64,000 nucleotides of DNA from Stygiobacter sp. RIFOXYC2_FULL_38_25 (GTDB taxonomy: Bacteria; Bacteroidota; Ignavibacteria; Ignavibacteriales; Melioribacteraceae). Of this stretch, positions 7,843-16,885 are shown piece by piece (position 1 is the stretch's first letter; every line of letters begins with the position of its first letter). Both the position numbers and the translations under genes were made by a program. The stretch spans positions 248,001 through 312,000 of the forward strand of contig MHAZ01000017.1 in assembly GCA_001803165.1 (NCBI GenBank), read 5' to 3'. The notes beneath the pieces were generated by a model. It saw only the letters and a program-made list of their open reading frames with translations. It did not search any database and was not told the DNA's origin.

Positions 7843-8490
7843 ATGTCTAAGCCCATAATTAACGCGCTGCTAATTTCCGCCGGATATTCCGGCAGAATGG
7901 GGAAATTCAAACCCCTTATTAAATTAAACAACAAAACTTTCGTTTCAACCATTACTGAAAAACTGCTTTCTGTTTGCCACGAAGTTACAATTGTAACTGG
8001 TTACAGAAATTTTAATGTTGAGGAGGAAATTCGGAATGTTTTTCATTCTGAGAACAACGAACTAGTTTCCCGTGTAAAGTGTCTGTTTAATCCAGATTAC
8101 AAAGATGGAATGTTTTCTTCAGTCCAAATTGGACTTGCTACTATGCAAAATTCCGATTGGGTGCTTTTCCATTTTGTAGATCAACCCGGACTGCCGCAAA
8201 GTTTTTATGAAGAATTAGTAGCTCAGATTGAGGATAAATATGATTGGATACAACCTGTTTGGGATATGAAAGAAGGTCATCCGGTTCTTTTCAATAAAAC
8301 GATAATTCCAATGGTTCTTGAAAGCCCCTCATACTATAGAATGAAATTAATACGCAGCAATGAAGATGTTAGAAAGAAATATTGGATTTCTGATTACAAT
8401 CTTATTCTCGAGGATATTGACACTCAAGATGATCTGAAAAAGTTCTTAGAAGAGCAAGAAGAAGTTAAAAACATCACCGCGCCCAGATAA
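7843..8490 (+). CDS. MocA/YgfJ-type molybdenum cofactor cytidylyltransferase-like protein
   Basis: This 215-residue nucleotidyltransferase has the signature loop SAGYSGRMGKFKPL at about residues 12-25 and the metal-binding aspartate in HFVDQPGLP. Family knowledge: MocA converts molybdopterin to the cytosine dinucleotide used by xanthine dehydrogenase-type hydroxylases; the E. coli homologue YgfJ lies in the same purine cluster. It is the last gene of the operon, two bases after the PLP enzyme, and faces rlmN tail to tail. The co-location with the Mo hydroxylase supports this job over MobA, of which another copy is at 35798. Confidence 0.87.
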   Translation: MSKPIINALLISAGYSGRMGKFKPLIKLNNKTFVSTITEKLLSVCHEVTIVTGYRNFNVEEEIRNVFHSENNELVSRVKCLFNPDYKDGMFSSVQIGLATMQNSDWVLFHFVDQPGLPQSFYEELVAQIEDKYDWIQPVWDMKEGHPVLFNKTIIPMVLESPSYYRMKLIRSNEDVRKKYWISDYNLILEDIDTQDDLKKFLEEQEEVKNITAPR

Positions 8491-8491
8491 A

Positions 8492-9550
8492 TTAAAATTT
8501 TATGGCAAGCTGTCCGCAAGCGGCTGCAATATCATCGCCCTGTGTTTCGCGAATCATTACTGTGATATTATTGTTGCGCAGCTTCTCAGCAAACTGATGA
8601 ATCGCGTAATGTGGTGTCGGCTCGAGCTCGGCAGAAATTCCCCCAGGACTCATATGCTTGATACTGTTAAACGGAATGATATTTATTTTGCAAGGAAGCC
8701 TTGAGCAAAGTTTGCTTAATTCCTTTACATCTGCGTCACGGTCGTTCACATCTTTCAACATCGTATATTCAAAAGTGATGCGCGTTCTGGTCTTGAGTGC
8801 GTAAATTTTTAAAGCAGCCAGATTTTCTTGCAGCGAATACTTTTGGTTAATCGGCATGATTCGGCTGCGTATTTCTTCGAATGGTGAATGAAGCGAGAAA
8901 GCGAGTTTCACTCTAAACTTGCTTTCCATCAACTCTTTAATCTTGTGCGGAATGCCCGCAGTTGAAACAGTAATTCTAGTACGGCTCAATCCTTTTGTGA
9001 GCTCGTGAGTAAAAATCTCTATTGATTTTAGTGTAGTATCATAATTTATTAACGGCTCTCCCATTCCCATGTAAACTATATTGGTTATTTTGTCTTTGCC
9101 AACATCTTTAGCGACGAGCAAGTATTGATCAACAACTTCGCCCACAGAAAGATTTCGTTTGTAGCCCATCAAACCGGTTGCGCAGAATTTGCAATCCAGT
9201 GGGCAGCCTACTTGTGTGGAAATGCAGAGTGTATTTCGCTCTTCATCCGGAATTAAAACTGATTCAATTTTTCGTCCGTCGTGAGTTTCAAAAAGATATT
9301 TTTTTGTTCCGGTGGATGAAGAATCTTGAACGCCAACTAAATTAAGCGCTTTAAGTGAGCAAGAACCGGCTAAAATGTTTCGTAGTTCTTTGGAAATGTT
9401 TTGCATATCGGAAAAATCGAAACTGACGTGGTTGTACATCCAATTAAAAACTTGCTGAGCGCGAAATTTTGGCTGCTCTATCGAAACGAAGAATTCTTCT
9501 AATTCGCTGAGAGTTAGTCCCTTTAACTGTGTTTTTTTCTCTTTATTCAT
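8492..9550 (-). CDS. rlmN: Dual-specificity RNA methyltransferase RlmN
   Basis: This radical SAM enzyme (352 residues) methylates C2 of A2503 in 23S rRNA and of A37 in some tRNAs. The [4Fe-4S] ligands are C116, C120 and C123 in GCPLDCKFCATG, and the methyl-carrying cysteine is C345 in AAACGQLA. GEPLINYD and SLHSP motifs are also typical. The gene is convergent with the purine operon, its stop two bases from that of the mocA-like gene. The 240 bases upstream (9551-9790) hold no recognisable gene. Confidence 0.96.
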   Translation of the reverse strand: MNKEKKTQLKGLTLSELEEFFVSIEQPKFRAQQVFNWMYNHVSFDFSDMQNISKELRNILAGSCSLKALNLVGVQDSSSTGTKKYLFETHDGRKIESVLIPDEERNTLCISTQVGCPLDCKFCATGLMGYKRNLSVGEVVDQYLLVAKDVGKDKITNIVYMGMGEPLINYDTTLKSIEIFTHELTKGLSRTRITVSTAGIPHKIKELMESKFRVKLAFSLHSPFEEIRSRIMPINQKYSLQENLAALKIYALKTRTRITFEYTMLKDVNDRDADVKELSKLCSRLPCKINIIPFNSIKHMSPGGISAELEPTPHYAIHQFAEKLRNNNITVMIRETQGDDIAAACGQLAIKF

Positions 9551-9790
9551 GCGGCAAATATATCAATTCCTCTGGAACTGAATACAGCCTATTCCAGATG
9601 TTTGATTCTTGATGCTCGATACCGGATAATAATTAACGCCAGTTTCCAAGGTTTTCGCTTTTCAACTTTAATTTTTATTTCGTCTTTCCATATTTTCTTC
9701 ATTCCTTCTCCTTTCTTTCTTTTTTTTCAGAAAAGCATTCAGTAGTTTTCGCACAAGCGGTCACAAACCAAATCAAATAATGGAGTAATA

Positions 9791-10933
9791 ATGAACTTCC
9801 AATTCACAGAGGATCAATTAATGATTCAACAAACAGCCCGCGAGTTTGCCACAAGCGAAATCGCGCAATCGGCTGTTGAACGTGATAAGAAAGCAGAGTT
9901 CCCTTTCGAAATAGTAAAGAAGCTTGGCGAGCTTGGATTTATGGGAATGATGGTCTCGCCGGAGTACGACGGAGCCGGTTTAGATACAATTAGTTATGTT
10001 CTCGCTATGATAGAAATTTCCAAAGTTGATGCGAGCCTTGGTGTAATCATGTCTGTTAATAATTCTCTGGTGTGTTACGGGCTTGATAAGTGGGGAAGTG
10101 AATACATAAAAAATAAATATCTTCGTCCTCTTGCAAAGGGTGAAAAGCTTGGCGCGTTTGCTCTTTCTGAACCGGAAGCGGGTAGCGATGCAACTAAACA
10201 GCACACGCTGGCTAATAAAGTTGATGGCGGCTGGGCAATTAATGGAATGAAAAACTGGATTACCAATGGTGTTAACGCGGATTATCATTTAGTAATGACT
10301 CAAACCGATAAAGAAAAAGCTCACCACGGCATTACAACTTTTCTTGTTGAAAAAGGAACGCCCGGATTTACACACGGAGTTAAAGAAGATAAGCTCGGAA
10401 TCCGCAGTAGCGATACATGTTCTCTCTCTTTTGAAAATTGCATTGTGCCGGAAGAAAACATTGTTTGGGAAGTTGGCAAAGGTTTTACTTTTGCGATGAA
10501 TACTCTTAACGGCGGAAGAATTGGAATTGCTTCTCAAGCTGTGGGAATTGCGGAGGGAGCTTTAGATGCTGCGCGTAATTACGCAAAAACCCGTAAAGCT
10601 TTCGGTACAGAAATTTCGAATCATCAAGGTATTCAGTTTAAGCTGGCAGATATGGCTACAAAAGTTGAAGCGGCAAAGTTATTAACACTGCAAGCAGCGG
10701 CTTTGAAAGATGCCGGCAAAAAGTATGTTAAAGAAGCGGCAATGGCTAAACTTTACTCTTCCAAAGTTGCTGTAGATTGTGCGCTTGAAGCAATACAAAT
10801 ACATGGCGGTTATGGTTATGTTAGAGAATATTTGGTGGAGAGGTATTTGCGCGACGCGAAGATAACGGAAATCTATGAAGGCACTTCGGAAATTCAGAGA
10901 ATTGTTATTGCGCGCGAGTTGTTAAAAGATTAA
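9791..10933 (+). CDS. Acyl-CoA dehydrogenase, short-chain/butyryl type
   Basis: The 380-residue flavoenzyme oxidises acyl-CoA to 2-enoyl-CoA. The typical blocks are present: N-terminal helices (FTEDQLMIQQTAREFA), FALSEPEAGSDA in the middle beta domain, and the catalytic base E363 in IYEGTSEIQR. Length and the position of the glutamate fit short-chain acyl-CoA dehydrogenases. The electron acceptor would be ETF, which is not encoded nearby. The last base of its stop is the first of the next start (TAATG). Confidence 0.95.
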   Translation: MNFQFTEDQLMIQQTAREFATSEIAQSAVERDKKAEFPFEIVKKLGELGFMGMMVSPEYDGAGLDTISYVLAMIEISKVDASLGVIMSVNNSLVCYGLDKWGSEYIKNKYLRPLAKGEKLGAFALSEPEAGSDATKQHTLANKVDGGWAINGMKNWITNGVNADYHLVMTQTDKEKAHHGITTFLVEKGTPGFTHGVKEDKLGIRSSDTCSLSFENCIVPEENIVWEVGKGFTFAMNTLNGGRIGIASQAVGIAEGALDAARNYAKTRKAFGTEISNHQGIQFKLADMATKVEAAKLLTLQAAALKDAGKKYVKEAAMAKLYSSKVAVDCALEAIQIHGGYGYVREYLVERYLRDAKITEIYEGTSEIQRIVIARELLKD

Positions 10934-11367
10934 TGAGAAAAATTCTTTACATACTTTTTTTTCTTGTATCTACAGCATACTCTCAAACTGATTGGCAGAA
11001 GTGGGAAGCAAAACAAGTTTCGTATGAGTTTCCCACAAAATCTGCTGCTCAAACACAAAACGAATCAGCTTCACTCACCGGCACGCTGCTTAACTCCTTA
11101 AAAAGTGTGTATTCATTTCTCATCAGCGATTACGATGGCGATAACTGTCCTTTCTCTCCATCATGCGCTAACTTTTTTGTTGAAGCAGTAGAAGAAACAA
11201 ATCTGATTTCCGGAACATTGATGTTTGCAGATAGATTCACTCGCGATATGAATGTTTTTAAAGGCGTTAATCACTACTCGCTTCACAAAAACGGAAAATA
11301 TTTTGACCCGGCAATCAATTACACACTAAATTTGCAGAAGATAAAATTCGAAATGGTGAATAATTGA
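10933..11367 (+). CDS. Secreted YidD-like domain protein
   Basis: The 144-residue protein has an N-terminal signal peptide (about 1-18, ending YSQ) and then a region resembling YidD, the membrane protein insertion efficiency factor: YSFLISDYDGDNCPFSPSC followed by ANFFVEAVEE matches the family pattern of CxFxPSCS and an EAI helix. Normal YidD is a small cytoplasmic amphipathic protein without signal peptide, so this is a divergent, exported version. It is coupled by overlaps to the acyl-CoA dehydrogenase upstream and two TPR/membrane proteins downstream. Role unknown; envelope biogenesis is a guess from domain and neighbours. Confidence 0.7.
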   Translation: MRKILYILFFLVSTAYSQTDWQKWEAKQVSYEFPTKSAAQTQNESASLTGTLLNSLKSVYSFLISDYDGDNCPFSPSCANFFVEAVEETNLISGTLMFADRFTRDMNVFKGVNHYSLHKNGKYFDPAINYTLNLQKIKFEMVNN

Positions 11368-12236
11368 TAAATGCTGTTGGAAGTAGAAACCTTTTTCTGA
11401 TGTTAATTTTGATTAGCTCTGCAAAGCTGTTTGCTCAGTCCGGTGCCCAAGAAGATTTATTCTCACCGAATAACAGATTGAAATTTGCCAATCACCTTTA
11501 TTCCGAAAAAGATTACTTACGAGCAATTGGTGAGTATAAAGATTTTTTGAAATCTACAGATAACGATACCGCCCGTTTCAGGTTTGCAAACAGTTTCTTA
11601 AGAATTGGTAGATATGATGAAGCCGCTCAGAACTTCAAGATTTTGTTTATCGGTTCAAAATTGGAAGAAGAGGCAAAGCTGTTTTACTATCAATCACTCT
11701 TTTTCAGCAAAGATTTTAACGCCTTTCAGAGCAATTACGATAGCCGATTAAACTTTCCGCAAAAGTATTCTCTAACGCTGGATCGCTTGAATAGCGCAAC
11801 TTATTTCCTCTCAAAAACTAACTTGCCAAGCGAAGCTGTTCTTATCAAACCATTTGAAGATTCGCTCCAGACAAAGCTTATCTATTTTTATCAGATGATG
11901 AAAAATCCGCCGAAAAAGAATCCGGTTACTGCAGCGTTGCTCTCTGCCGCAATTCCCGGTGCGGGTAAAGTTTATACTGGCGAACTAACAGATGGTTTAA
12001 TCGCATTCGGTGCAACATTGCTTTCCGGATTTCTTGCCGTAAACAATTTTCAGCACGATCATAACTTCCGCGGATGGCTTTTTACCGGGTTAACAGCTTT
12101 CTTTTATGGCGGAAGCATTTACGGCTCGGCTGCTTCGGCTCAGATTTACAATGCCCGCTTGCGGTTTAATCTTGATAGCGAAATAAAAATCTTCTTTGAA
12201 GAAAGAAATTACTTTCTACCGAAAATTGATCTTTAG
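11364..12236 (+). CDS. TPR-containing envelope protein with C-terminal membrane segments
   Basis: A 290-residue protein with an N-terminal signal sequence ending KLFAQS, a tetratricopeptide-like helical region (about 40-150; LYSEKDYLRAIGEYKDFL is one unit), and two or three hydrophobic segments at about 190-260 beginning TAALLSAAIPGAGKVYTG. The TTG start overlaps the preceding stop (TTGA); an in-frame ATG at 11400 would give a shorter signal peptide with no positive charge, so TTG is preferred. It is a paralogue of the next gene. The IPGAGxxYxG motif resembles that of small bacterial membrane proteins of the TM2/DUF5683 type. Function unknown. Confidence 0.75.
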   Translation: MINAVGSRNLFLMLILISSAKLFAQSGAQEDLFSPNNRLKFANHLYSEKDYLRAIGEYKDFLKSTDNDTARFRFANSFLRIGRYDEAAQNFKILFIGSKLEEEAKLFYYQSLFFSKDFNAFQSNYDSRLNFPQKYSLTLDRLNSATYFLSKTNLPSEAVLIKPFEDSLQTKLIYFYQMMKNPPKKNPVTAALLSAAIPGAGKVYTGELTDGLIAFGATLLSGFLAVNNFQHDHNFRGWLFTGLTAFFYGGSIYGSAASAQIYNARLRFNLDSEIKIFFEERNYFLPKIDL

Positions 12237-12237
12237 A

Positions 12238-13077
12238 ATGTTCCGGATTAGAAAATATTTTGTTCTATTTGGAATATTCTGTCTCCAAACTATCTATTCG
12301 CAGAATTCCGTTGAGACACAATTAGCTTGGGCGGATAAGCTTTTCGCCTCGAACCAATACTTTGATGCCATAACCGAATACAAGCGCGTTTTGTTTTTTG
12401 ACAACCGGAACGAACTCAAAGCAAAAATATATTTCAAGATTGCTAAATGTTATAAAGCCGGAGCTCATTTAGATGAAGCGATTAATTTTTTTGCTTCAGT
12501 AGGAAAAAATGCTACGAATGACTCAACTATATTCTCAGCAAAGCTGGAAATCATTCGCTGCAACATTTTAAGGAAAACAACAGAACGCGCGTTGCAGCTT
12601 TGCAACGAACTTGAGAAAGATGGTAGATTCGCCTCAAATAAAAACGAAATTAATTATTGGCGAGGATGGACTTATATGTTTGCCGATGATTGGGAGAGTG
12701 CCTCGAAAATATTTGGTGAAAGTCCCGCTGATAAAGAGTTGAAATTACTTTGTAATCAAGTTATTGATGCCAAAGTTTCCGTTACTTTTGCAACTGTTAT
12801 TTCTTATATTTTGCCCGGCTCTGGACAGATATACTCCGGCAAAATTTTATCCGGACTAATGTCTTTAGCATGGAATTTAGCTGCCGGTTATTTTACAGTA
12901 AATGCATTCATAGCAAATAGGGCATTTGATGGAATAGTAATTGGCGAACTAGTTTGGCTTCGTTTTTACCGCGGCAATATTGAAAATGCTAAAAACTTTG
13001 CAGTGGAGAAGAATTTCGAAGTGTCAAATAAAGCTTTAAAATTTTTACAGAATGAATACAGAGGATTAAAACCGTGA
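12238..13077 (+). CDS. TPR-containing envelope protein, paralogue of the preceding gene
   Basis: A 279-residue protein with the same plan as its neighbour: signal peptide (FGIFCLQTIYSQ), TPR-like helices (LFASNQYFDAITEYKRVLFF), and a C-terminal hydrophobic stretch starting VISYILPGSGQIYSGKILSG. I chose ATG 12238, one base after the upstream stop; a longer frame reaches back to 12196 but would overlap. The two paralogues and the YidD-like gene form one translationally coupled unit. Function is not recognised. Confidence 0.75.
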   Translation: MFRIRKYFVLFGIFCLQTIYSQNSVETQLAWADKLFASNQYFDAITEYKRVLFFDNRNELKAKIYFKIAKCYKAGAHLDEAINFFASVGKNATNDSTIFSAKLEIIRCNILRKTTERALQLCNELEKDGRFASNKNEINYWRGWTYMFADDWESASKIFGESPADKELKLLCNQVIDAKVSVTFATVISYILPGSGQIYSGKILSGLMSLAWNLAAGYFTVNAFIANRAFDGIVIGELVWLRFYRGNIENAKNFAVEKNFEVSNKALKFLQNEYRGLKP

Positions 13078-13502
13078 ATTTTACAGAAAACGATATCAGA
13101 AGAATTACTTTTGAAACAATCAGTGAGTTAGGTCCCGGAGCTACTCCGGATGTGGTTAAAGAGGCAGTACGAAAAAAAGTTGAGACAAGTTCCATTGCTC
13201 CTTTTGAAGCGTCAAAAAAAGATGCAGTTTCCGGACGGGTAATTTTAACTTCGTTTGGCTTAAACAAACCGGGAATTGTTGCCGCAATTACAACCGCACT
13301 TGGAAAAGCCAATTGCGATATTCAAGACCTTAGCCAAAAAATCATGGGTGATTTCTTTACCATGATTATGATTATTGATATTACATCTTCTCAAAAAGAC
13401 TTGAAAGAAATTCAAGAAGAAATGTACAAGACTGCCGAACCGCTCAACATCAAAATTTATTTACAGCACGAAGACGTTTTCCGTTATATGCATCGGATTT
13501 GA
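13074..13502 (+). CDS. ACT domain protein (UPF0237-like)
   Basis: The 142-residue protein has an N-terminal helical extension (about 1-48) and a C-terminal ACT domain beginning GRVILTSFGLNKPGIVAAIT, with the ligand-type turn NKPGIV. It starts with GTG overlapping the upstream TGA. Family knowledge: UPF0237 ACT proteins are usually encoded directly before UPF0210, as in streptococci. Here that pairing is interrupted by a four-helix-bundle ORF (13547-13930). A regulatory, small-ligand-binding role is likely; the ligand is unknown. Confidence 0.83.
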   Translation: MNFTENDIRRITFETISELGPGATPDVVKEAVRKKVETSSIAPFEASKKDAVSGRVILTSFGLNKPGIVAAITTALGKANCDIQDLSQKIMGDFFTMIMIIDITSSQKDLKEIQEEMYKTAEPLNIKIYLQHEDVFRYMHRI

Positions 13503-13541
13503 AGGTTGTTAGTCGTTAGCAGATAGTTGATAGTCGTTAGG
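13503..13541. repeat. Left arm of inverted repeat around the four-helix-bundle ORF
   Basis: The stretch is built from GTTGTTAGTCGTTAG-like units (GTTGTTAGTCGTTAG then GTTGATAGTCGTTAG). Its imperfect reverse complement, made of ACAACTAACTACAAAC units, lies at 13905-13943 on the other side of the ORF. Confidence 0.6.
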
Positions 13542-13546
13542 GCATT

Positions 13547-13930
13547 ATGAATCAAACTAATTTCGAAAAATTGGATGTATATAAACTATCAGAAAGACTG
13601 TGTGATTTAATTTGGGAAATAGTTATCAATTGGGAATCGTTATCAAAGAATACACTTGGTTCCCAAATAATTCGTTCATCCGATAGTATAGGTGCAAATA
13701 TAGCTGAAGGCACAGGACGTGGAAGTTCAAAAGAAAATAAGAGATTCGCTAAGATAGCTCGTGGTTCATTATACGAGACTAAGCATTGGTTAAGAAGAGC
13801 CGTTAGAAGAAATTTACTTTCAAAAAAGCAAATAGATGAATTAAAGGTTATCATTGATGAATTAAGTCCGAGATTAAGTGCGTATATCAATTCTATTAGA
13901 GACAATAAACAACTAACTACAAACAATTAA
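13547..13930 (+). CDS. Four-helix-bundle protein (23S rRNA intervening-sequence / S23 type)
   Basis: The 127-residue protein matches the four-helix-bundle family first seen in spirochaete 23S rRNA intervening sequences: [19 protein letters not shown] at the start, [20 protein letters not shown] in the centre and [11 protein letters not shown] after it. Function is unknown in general. The ORF sits alone between two genes that are usually adjacent and is bracketed by inverted GTTAG-type repeats. Its last residues (NKQLTTNN) are encoded by the right repeat arm, which suggests that ORF and repeats move as one unit; this is inference. Confidence 0.88.
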   Translation: MNQTNFEKLDVYKLSERLCDLIWEIVINWESLSKNTLGSQIIRSSDSIGANIAEGTGRGSSKENKRFAKIARGSLYETKHWLRRAVRRNLLSKKQIDELKVIIDELSPRLSAYINSIRDNKQLTTNN

Positions 13931-13943
13931 CTACTACCAAAAC
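13905..13943. repeat. Right arm of inverted repeat around the four-helix-bundle ORF
   Basis: ACAACTAACTAC and AACAATTAACTACTACC are the imperfect reverse complement of the GTTAG units at 13503-13541. The arm overlaps the end of the ORF and stops just before the UPF0210 start. Confidence 0.6.
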
Positions 13944-15305
13944 ATGAACTACAAATTCACCGAAATTTTAGAAACAATACGCATGACGGAAATTGAGCAT
14001 TTTGATATCCGTACAGTTACACTTGGAATTAGCTTGCGCGATTGCCACGATAGAAGCATTGAAGTAACTAAACAAAAAATTTATGATAAAATTGTTCGCT
14101 ACGGCAGAGAGCATGTAAAAAACGCAAAAGAAGTTGAAGCGCAGTATGGAATTTCGATTGCTAATAAACGTGTTTCCGTAACTCCAATTTCAATTCCGTT
14201 TGATGCTTTCAAAATGGAAGACTTTATCGAGATTGCAAAAACTTTGGATAAAGCCGCTGAGGAAATTGGAATTGATTACATAGCCGGTTTTTCCGCGCTT
14301 GTTCAAAAAGGAATGACTAACGGCGAACGTGAACTTATCAAAGCAATTCCTTATGCGCTCTCACAAACAAAACGTGTTTGCTCAAGCGTTAATATTGGCT
14401 CTACTAAAGCTGGAATCAATATGGATGCTGTGAACATGATGGCTGAATCAATCAAATTAACAGCAGAACTTACTAAAGATAAAGATTCCATCGGTTGCGC
14501 AAAACTAGTTGTGTTTGCAAACGCTGTAGAAGATAATCCATTTGTTGCCGGTGCATTCCATGGTGTTACCGAACCGGAGATTGTTCTTAATGTTGGAATT
14601 AGCGGACCCGGTGTTGTTTTGGAAGCAATTAAGGAAGCCGGTAATGTAGATTTACAGCAGTTAGCTGAAGTAATCAAAAAAACAATTTTTAAAATTACCC
14701 GAGCAGGCGAACTTATCGGAAGAAAAGTTGCCGAGAAAAACGGCGTTCCATTTGGAATTGTTGATATTTCACTCGCTCCAACTCCGGCTGAAGGTGATAG
14801 TATTGCCGATATTCTTAAAGCTATGGGCGTTGAAGATGTTGGCGCGCCCGGAACAACTGCTGCACTCGCAATGTTGAATGATTCAGTTAAAAAAGCCGGC
14901 TTAATGGCAAGTTCATCGGTAGGTGGAATGAGCGGCGCTTTCATTCCTGTTAGTGAAGACATGGGAATGATTCGCGCGGTACAAGCTGGTAATCTATCTT
15001 TGGAAAAATTAGAAGCAATGACGGCTGTTTGTTCTGTTGGTCTTGATATGATTGCAATTCCCGGCGATACTGCTACTTCAACAATTGCCGGAATAATTGC
15101 CGATGAAGCTGCAATTGGAATTATCAACGATAAAACAACAGCGGTGAGAATCATTCCTGCGTACGGAAAGAAAGTTGGCGACATGGTTGATTACGGCGGC
15201 TTGCTCGGACTGGCGCCAATCATGGAGGTTAGAACAATTAGCTCAAAAGGTTTTGTAGGTCGCGGCGGAAGAATTCCGGCACCAATGAGAAGTTTAACAA
15301 ATTAG
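13944..15305 (+). CDS. UPF0210 / PFL family protein
   Basis: A 453-residue protein, full length for UPF0210 (related to DUF711). The N-terminal [20 protein letters not shown] and the C-terminal glycine-rich [11 protein letters not shown] and [15 protein letters not shown] are characteristic. Some members fold like pyruvate-formate-lyase, hence the PFL name, but no reaction is known. Its usual partner, the ACT protein, lies upstream, separated by the four-helix-bundle cassette. The long open frame on the opposite strand (14351-15184) is a shadow. Confidence 0.9.
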   Translation: MNYKFTEILETIRMTEIEHFDIRTVTLGISLRDCHDRSIEVTKQKIYDKIVRYGREHVKNAKEVEAQYGISIANKRVSVTPISIPFDAFKMEDFIEIAKTLDKAAEEIGIDYIAGFSALVQKGMTNGERELIKAIPYALSQTKRVCSSVNIGSTKAGINMDAVNMMAESIKLTAELTKDKDSIGCAKLVVFANAVEDNPFVAGAFHGVTEPEIVLNVGISGPGVVLEAIKEAGNVDLQQLAEVIKKTIFKITRAGELIGRKVAEKNGVPFGIVDISLAPTPAEGDSIADILKAMGVEDVGAPGTTAALAMLNDSVKKAGLMASSSVGGMSGAFIPVSEDMGMIRAVQAGNLSLEKLEAMTAVCSVGLDMIAIPGDTATSTIAGIIADEAAIGIINDKTTAVRIIPAYGKKVGDMVDYGGLLGLAPIMEVRTISSKGFVGRGGRIPAPMRSLTN

Positions 15306-15346
15306 AAAAGTAACAGTAGATAAATTTTTTTCTTTAAGGAGGAACA

Positions 15347-15952
15347 ATGAGTAAAGGGTTAAAGATTGGATTAGGAATACTTGCTGTTGTTGTAGTATTT
15401 ATAATCTTAACAATTTCCTGGGCAACAAGTAAGTACAATGGTTTTGTTGGTCTTAACGAGGGAGTAAAAGGCGCATGGAGTCAAGTTGAAAACGTTTATC
15501 AAAGAAGATCGGATCTTATTCCAAACTTAGTTGCTACAGTTAAGGGTGTTGCAAACTTTGAAAAAGAAACTTACACAGCAGTTACGGAAGCGCGTGCTAA
15601 AGTTGGTCAAATGAAAATAGATGCAACACAACTTGATGACCCTGAAGCATTTGCACGCTTTCAGAAAGCGCAAGATGGCTTGAGCGGCGCATTGCAGCGT
15701 TTAATGGTTGTTTCGGAAAATTACCCGCAGTTGAAAGCAAACGAAAACTTCTTACAGCTTCAGGCTCAGTTAGAAGGAACGGAAAACAGAATTACTGTAG
15801 AACGACAGAAGTTTAATCAAGTTGTACAAGATTACAATACGGCAATCAAAAAATTTCCCGGTGTAATTATTGCAAACTTTGGCGGATTTAAAGAAAAAGC
15901 ATATTTCAAAGCTGCCGAAGGTGCAGATCAAGCTCCAAAAGTACAATTCTAA
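15347..15952 (+). CDS. LemA family protein
   Basis: The 201-residue protein has one N-terminal transmembrane helix (about 5-26) and a long helical periplasmic domain. The family signature YNGFVGLNEGVKGAWSQVEN is followed by QRRSDLIPNLVATVKG, both diagnostic for LemA. An AAGGAGGAAC ribosome site sits at the right distance from the ATG. It forms the common LemA/TPM pair with the next gene. Role in the envelope is not defined. Confidence 0.94.
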   Translation: MSKGLKIGLGILAVVVVFIILTISWATSKYNGFVGLNEGVKGAWSQVENVYQRRSDLIPNLVATVKGVANFEKETYTAVTEARAKVGQMKIDATQLDDPEAFARFQKAQDGLSGALQRLMVVSENYPQLKANENFLQLQAQLEGTENRITVERQKFNQVVQDYNTAIKKFPGVIIANFGGFKEKAYFKAAEGADQAPKVQF

Positions 15953-15956
15953 AAAT

Positions 15957-15988
15957 TAGTGTTGAGTGAAGAGTGAAGAGTGCAGAAC
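15957..15988. repeat. Dispersed repeat, GAGTGAAGAGTGCAGAAC family, copy 1
   Basis: This spacer between LemA and TPM genes carries GTGTTGAGTGAAGAGTGAAG followed by AGTGCAGAAC. The reverse complement of 62504-62526 is nearly the same, lacking one GAAGAGT-type unit. It contains no gene. Confidence 0.65.
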
Positions 15989-15993
15989 TAAAA

Positions 15994-16740
15994 ATGAAAA
16001 TTATCTTACTACTTATTGCAGTCTTTGTTAGTTCTGCATATTCGCAAATAGCTATTCCGGTTTTGAAGAATTACGCGAGTGATCAAACAAGTTCGCTAAA
16101 TAGTTCAGAACTCAACATCCTTGAATCTAAACTCAAGACATTCGACGATTCAACTTCCAACCAAGTTGTGTTCTTAATGATGAACACACTTGATGGCTAT
16201 CCGCTTGAAAGTTTCTGTTACGAAACTGCTACAAAAAACCAAATCGGTTCAAAGAAGAATAATAATGGCGTTTTATTTTTTGTTGCCAAAGACGACCGTA
16301 AAATGAGAATTGAAGTTGGCTACGGCTTGGAAGGCGCGTTGCCGGATGCCTTAGCCAGTTCAATACTTAGGAATGAAGTCCGCCCTTATTTTAAGAGTGG
16401 TGATTATTACGCCGGAGTAAATTCCGGTTTGGAAGCAATTATACTTGCCACGAAAGGCGAATACAAAGGTGAGCCCAAAAGCAAAGGTAAAGGAACCGGT
16501 TTTCCATTCATTGTCATCGTAATAATTTTCATAATAATAGCTGCCCTTAGCGGTAAGGGTGGAAAAGGCGGCGGAGGCGGTCTTTTGCCACTCTTAATTC
16601 TTAGTTCTATGGGTGGCAGCAGAGGTAGAGGTGGATTTGGCGGCGGAAGCAGTTGGGGAGGCGGTGGTGGGGGTGGTTTTGGTGGTTTTTCCGGCGGAGG
16701 TGGCTCCTTTGGCGGCGGCGGTTCCAGCGGAAGTTGGTAA
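15994..16740 (+). CDS. TPM domain protein (YgcG type) with glycine-rich tail
   Basis: The 248-residue protein has a signal peptide ending AYSQ, a TPM domain (about 20-150) with VGYGLEGALPDALASSIL, a transmembrane helix (about 172-188) and a C-terminal tail made of Gly, Ser, Phe and Trp. Family knowledge: TPM/YgcG proteins accompany LemA and act in the envelope; plant TPM proteins help photosystem II repair. The start is ATG 15994; a GTG seven codons earlier lies within repeat sequence and is unlikely. Confidence 0.92.
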   Translation: MKIILLLIAVFVSSAYSQIAIPVLKNYASDQTSSLNSSELNILESKLKTFDDSTSNQVVFLMMNTLDGYPLESFCYETATKNQIGSKKNNNGVLFFVAKDDRKMRIEVGYGLEGALPDALASSILRNEVRPYFKSGDYYAGVNSGLEAIILATKGEYKGEPKSKGKGTGFPFIVIVIIFIIIAALSGKGGKGGGGGLLPLLILSSMGGSRGRGGFGGGSSWGGGGGGGFGGFSGGGGSFGGGGSSGSW

Positions 16741-16885
16741 TTCAGCTTAAAATCGCTCTTTTCTGAATGTCATAATCAGATCGGACAACTCATTATTAAC
16801 TTTTTTCATCATACCGGATATTTTTTAAGAACTTAATTGTTCTTCCTTGCAGTATTAACCATGTTTTAGTATTATTTCAAAGGCA

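Noticed and set aside
14351..15184. 277-codon open frame on the minus strand
   Set aside because: It lies wholly inside the UPF0210 gene, shows no family motif, has a Ser/Ile/Pro-rich composition typical of reversed coding sequence, and lacks its own ribosome site.
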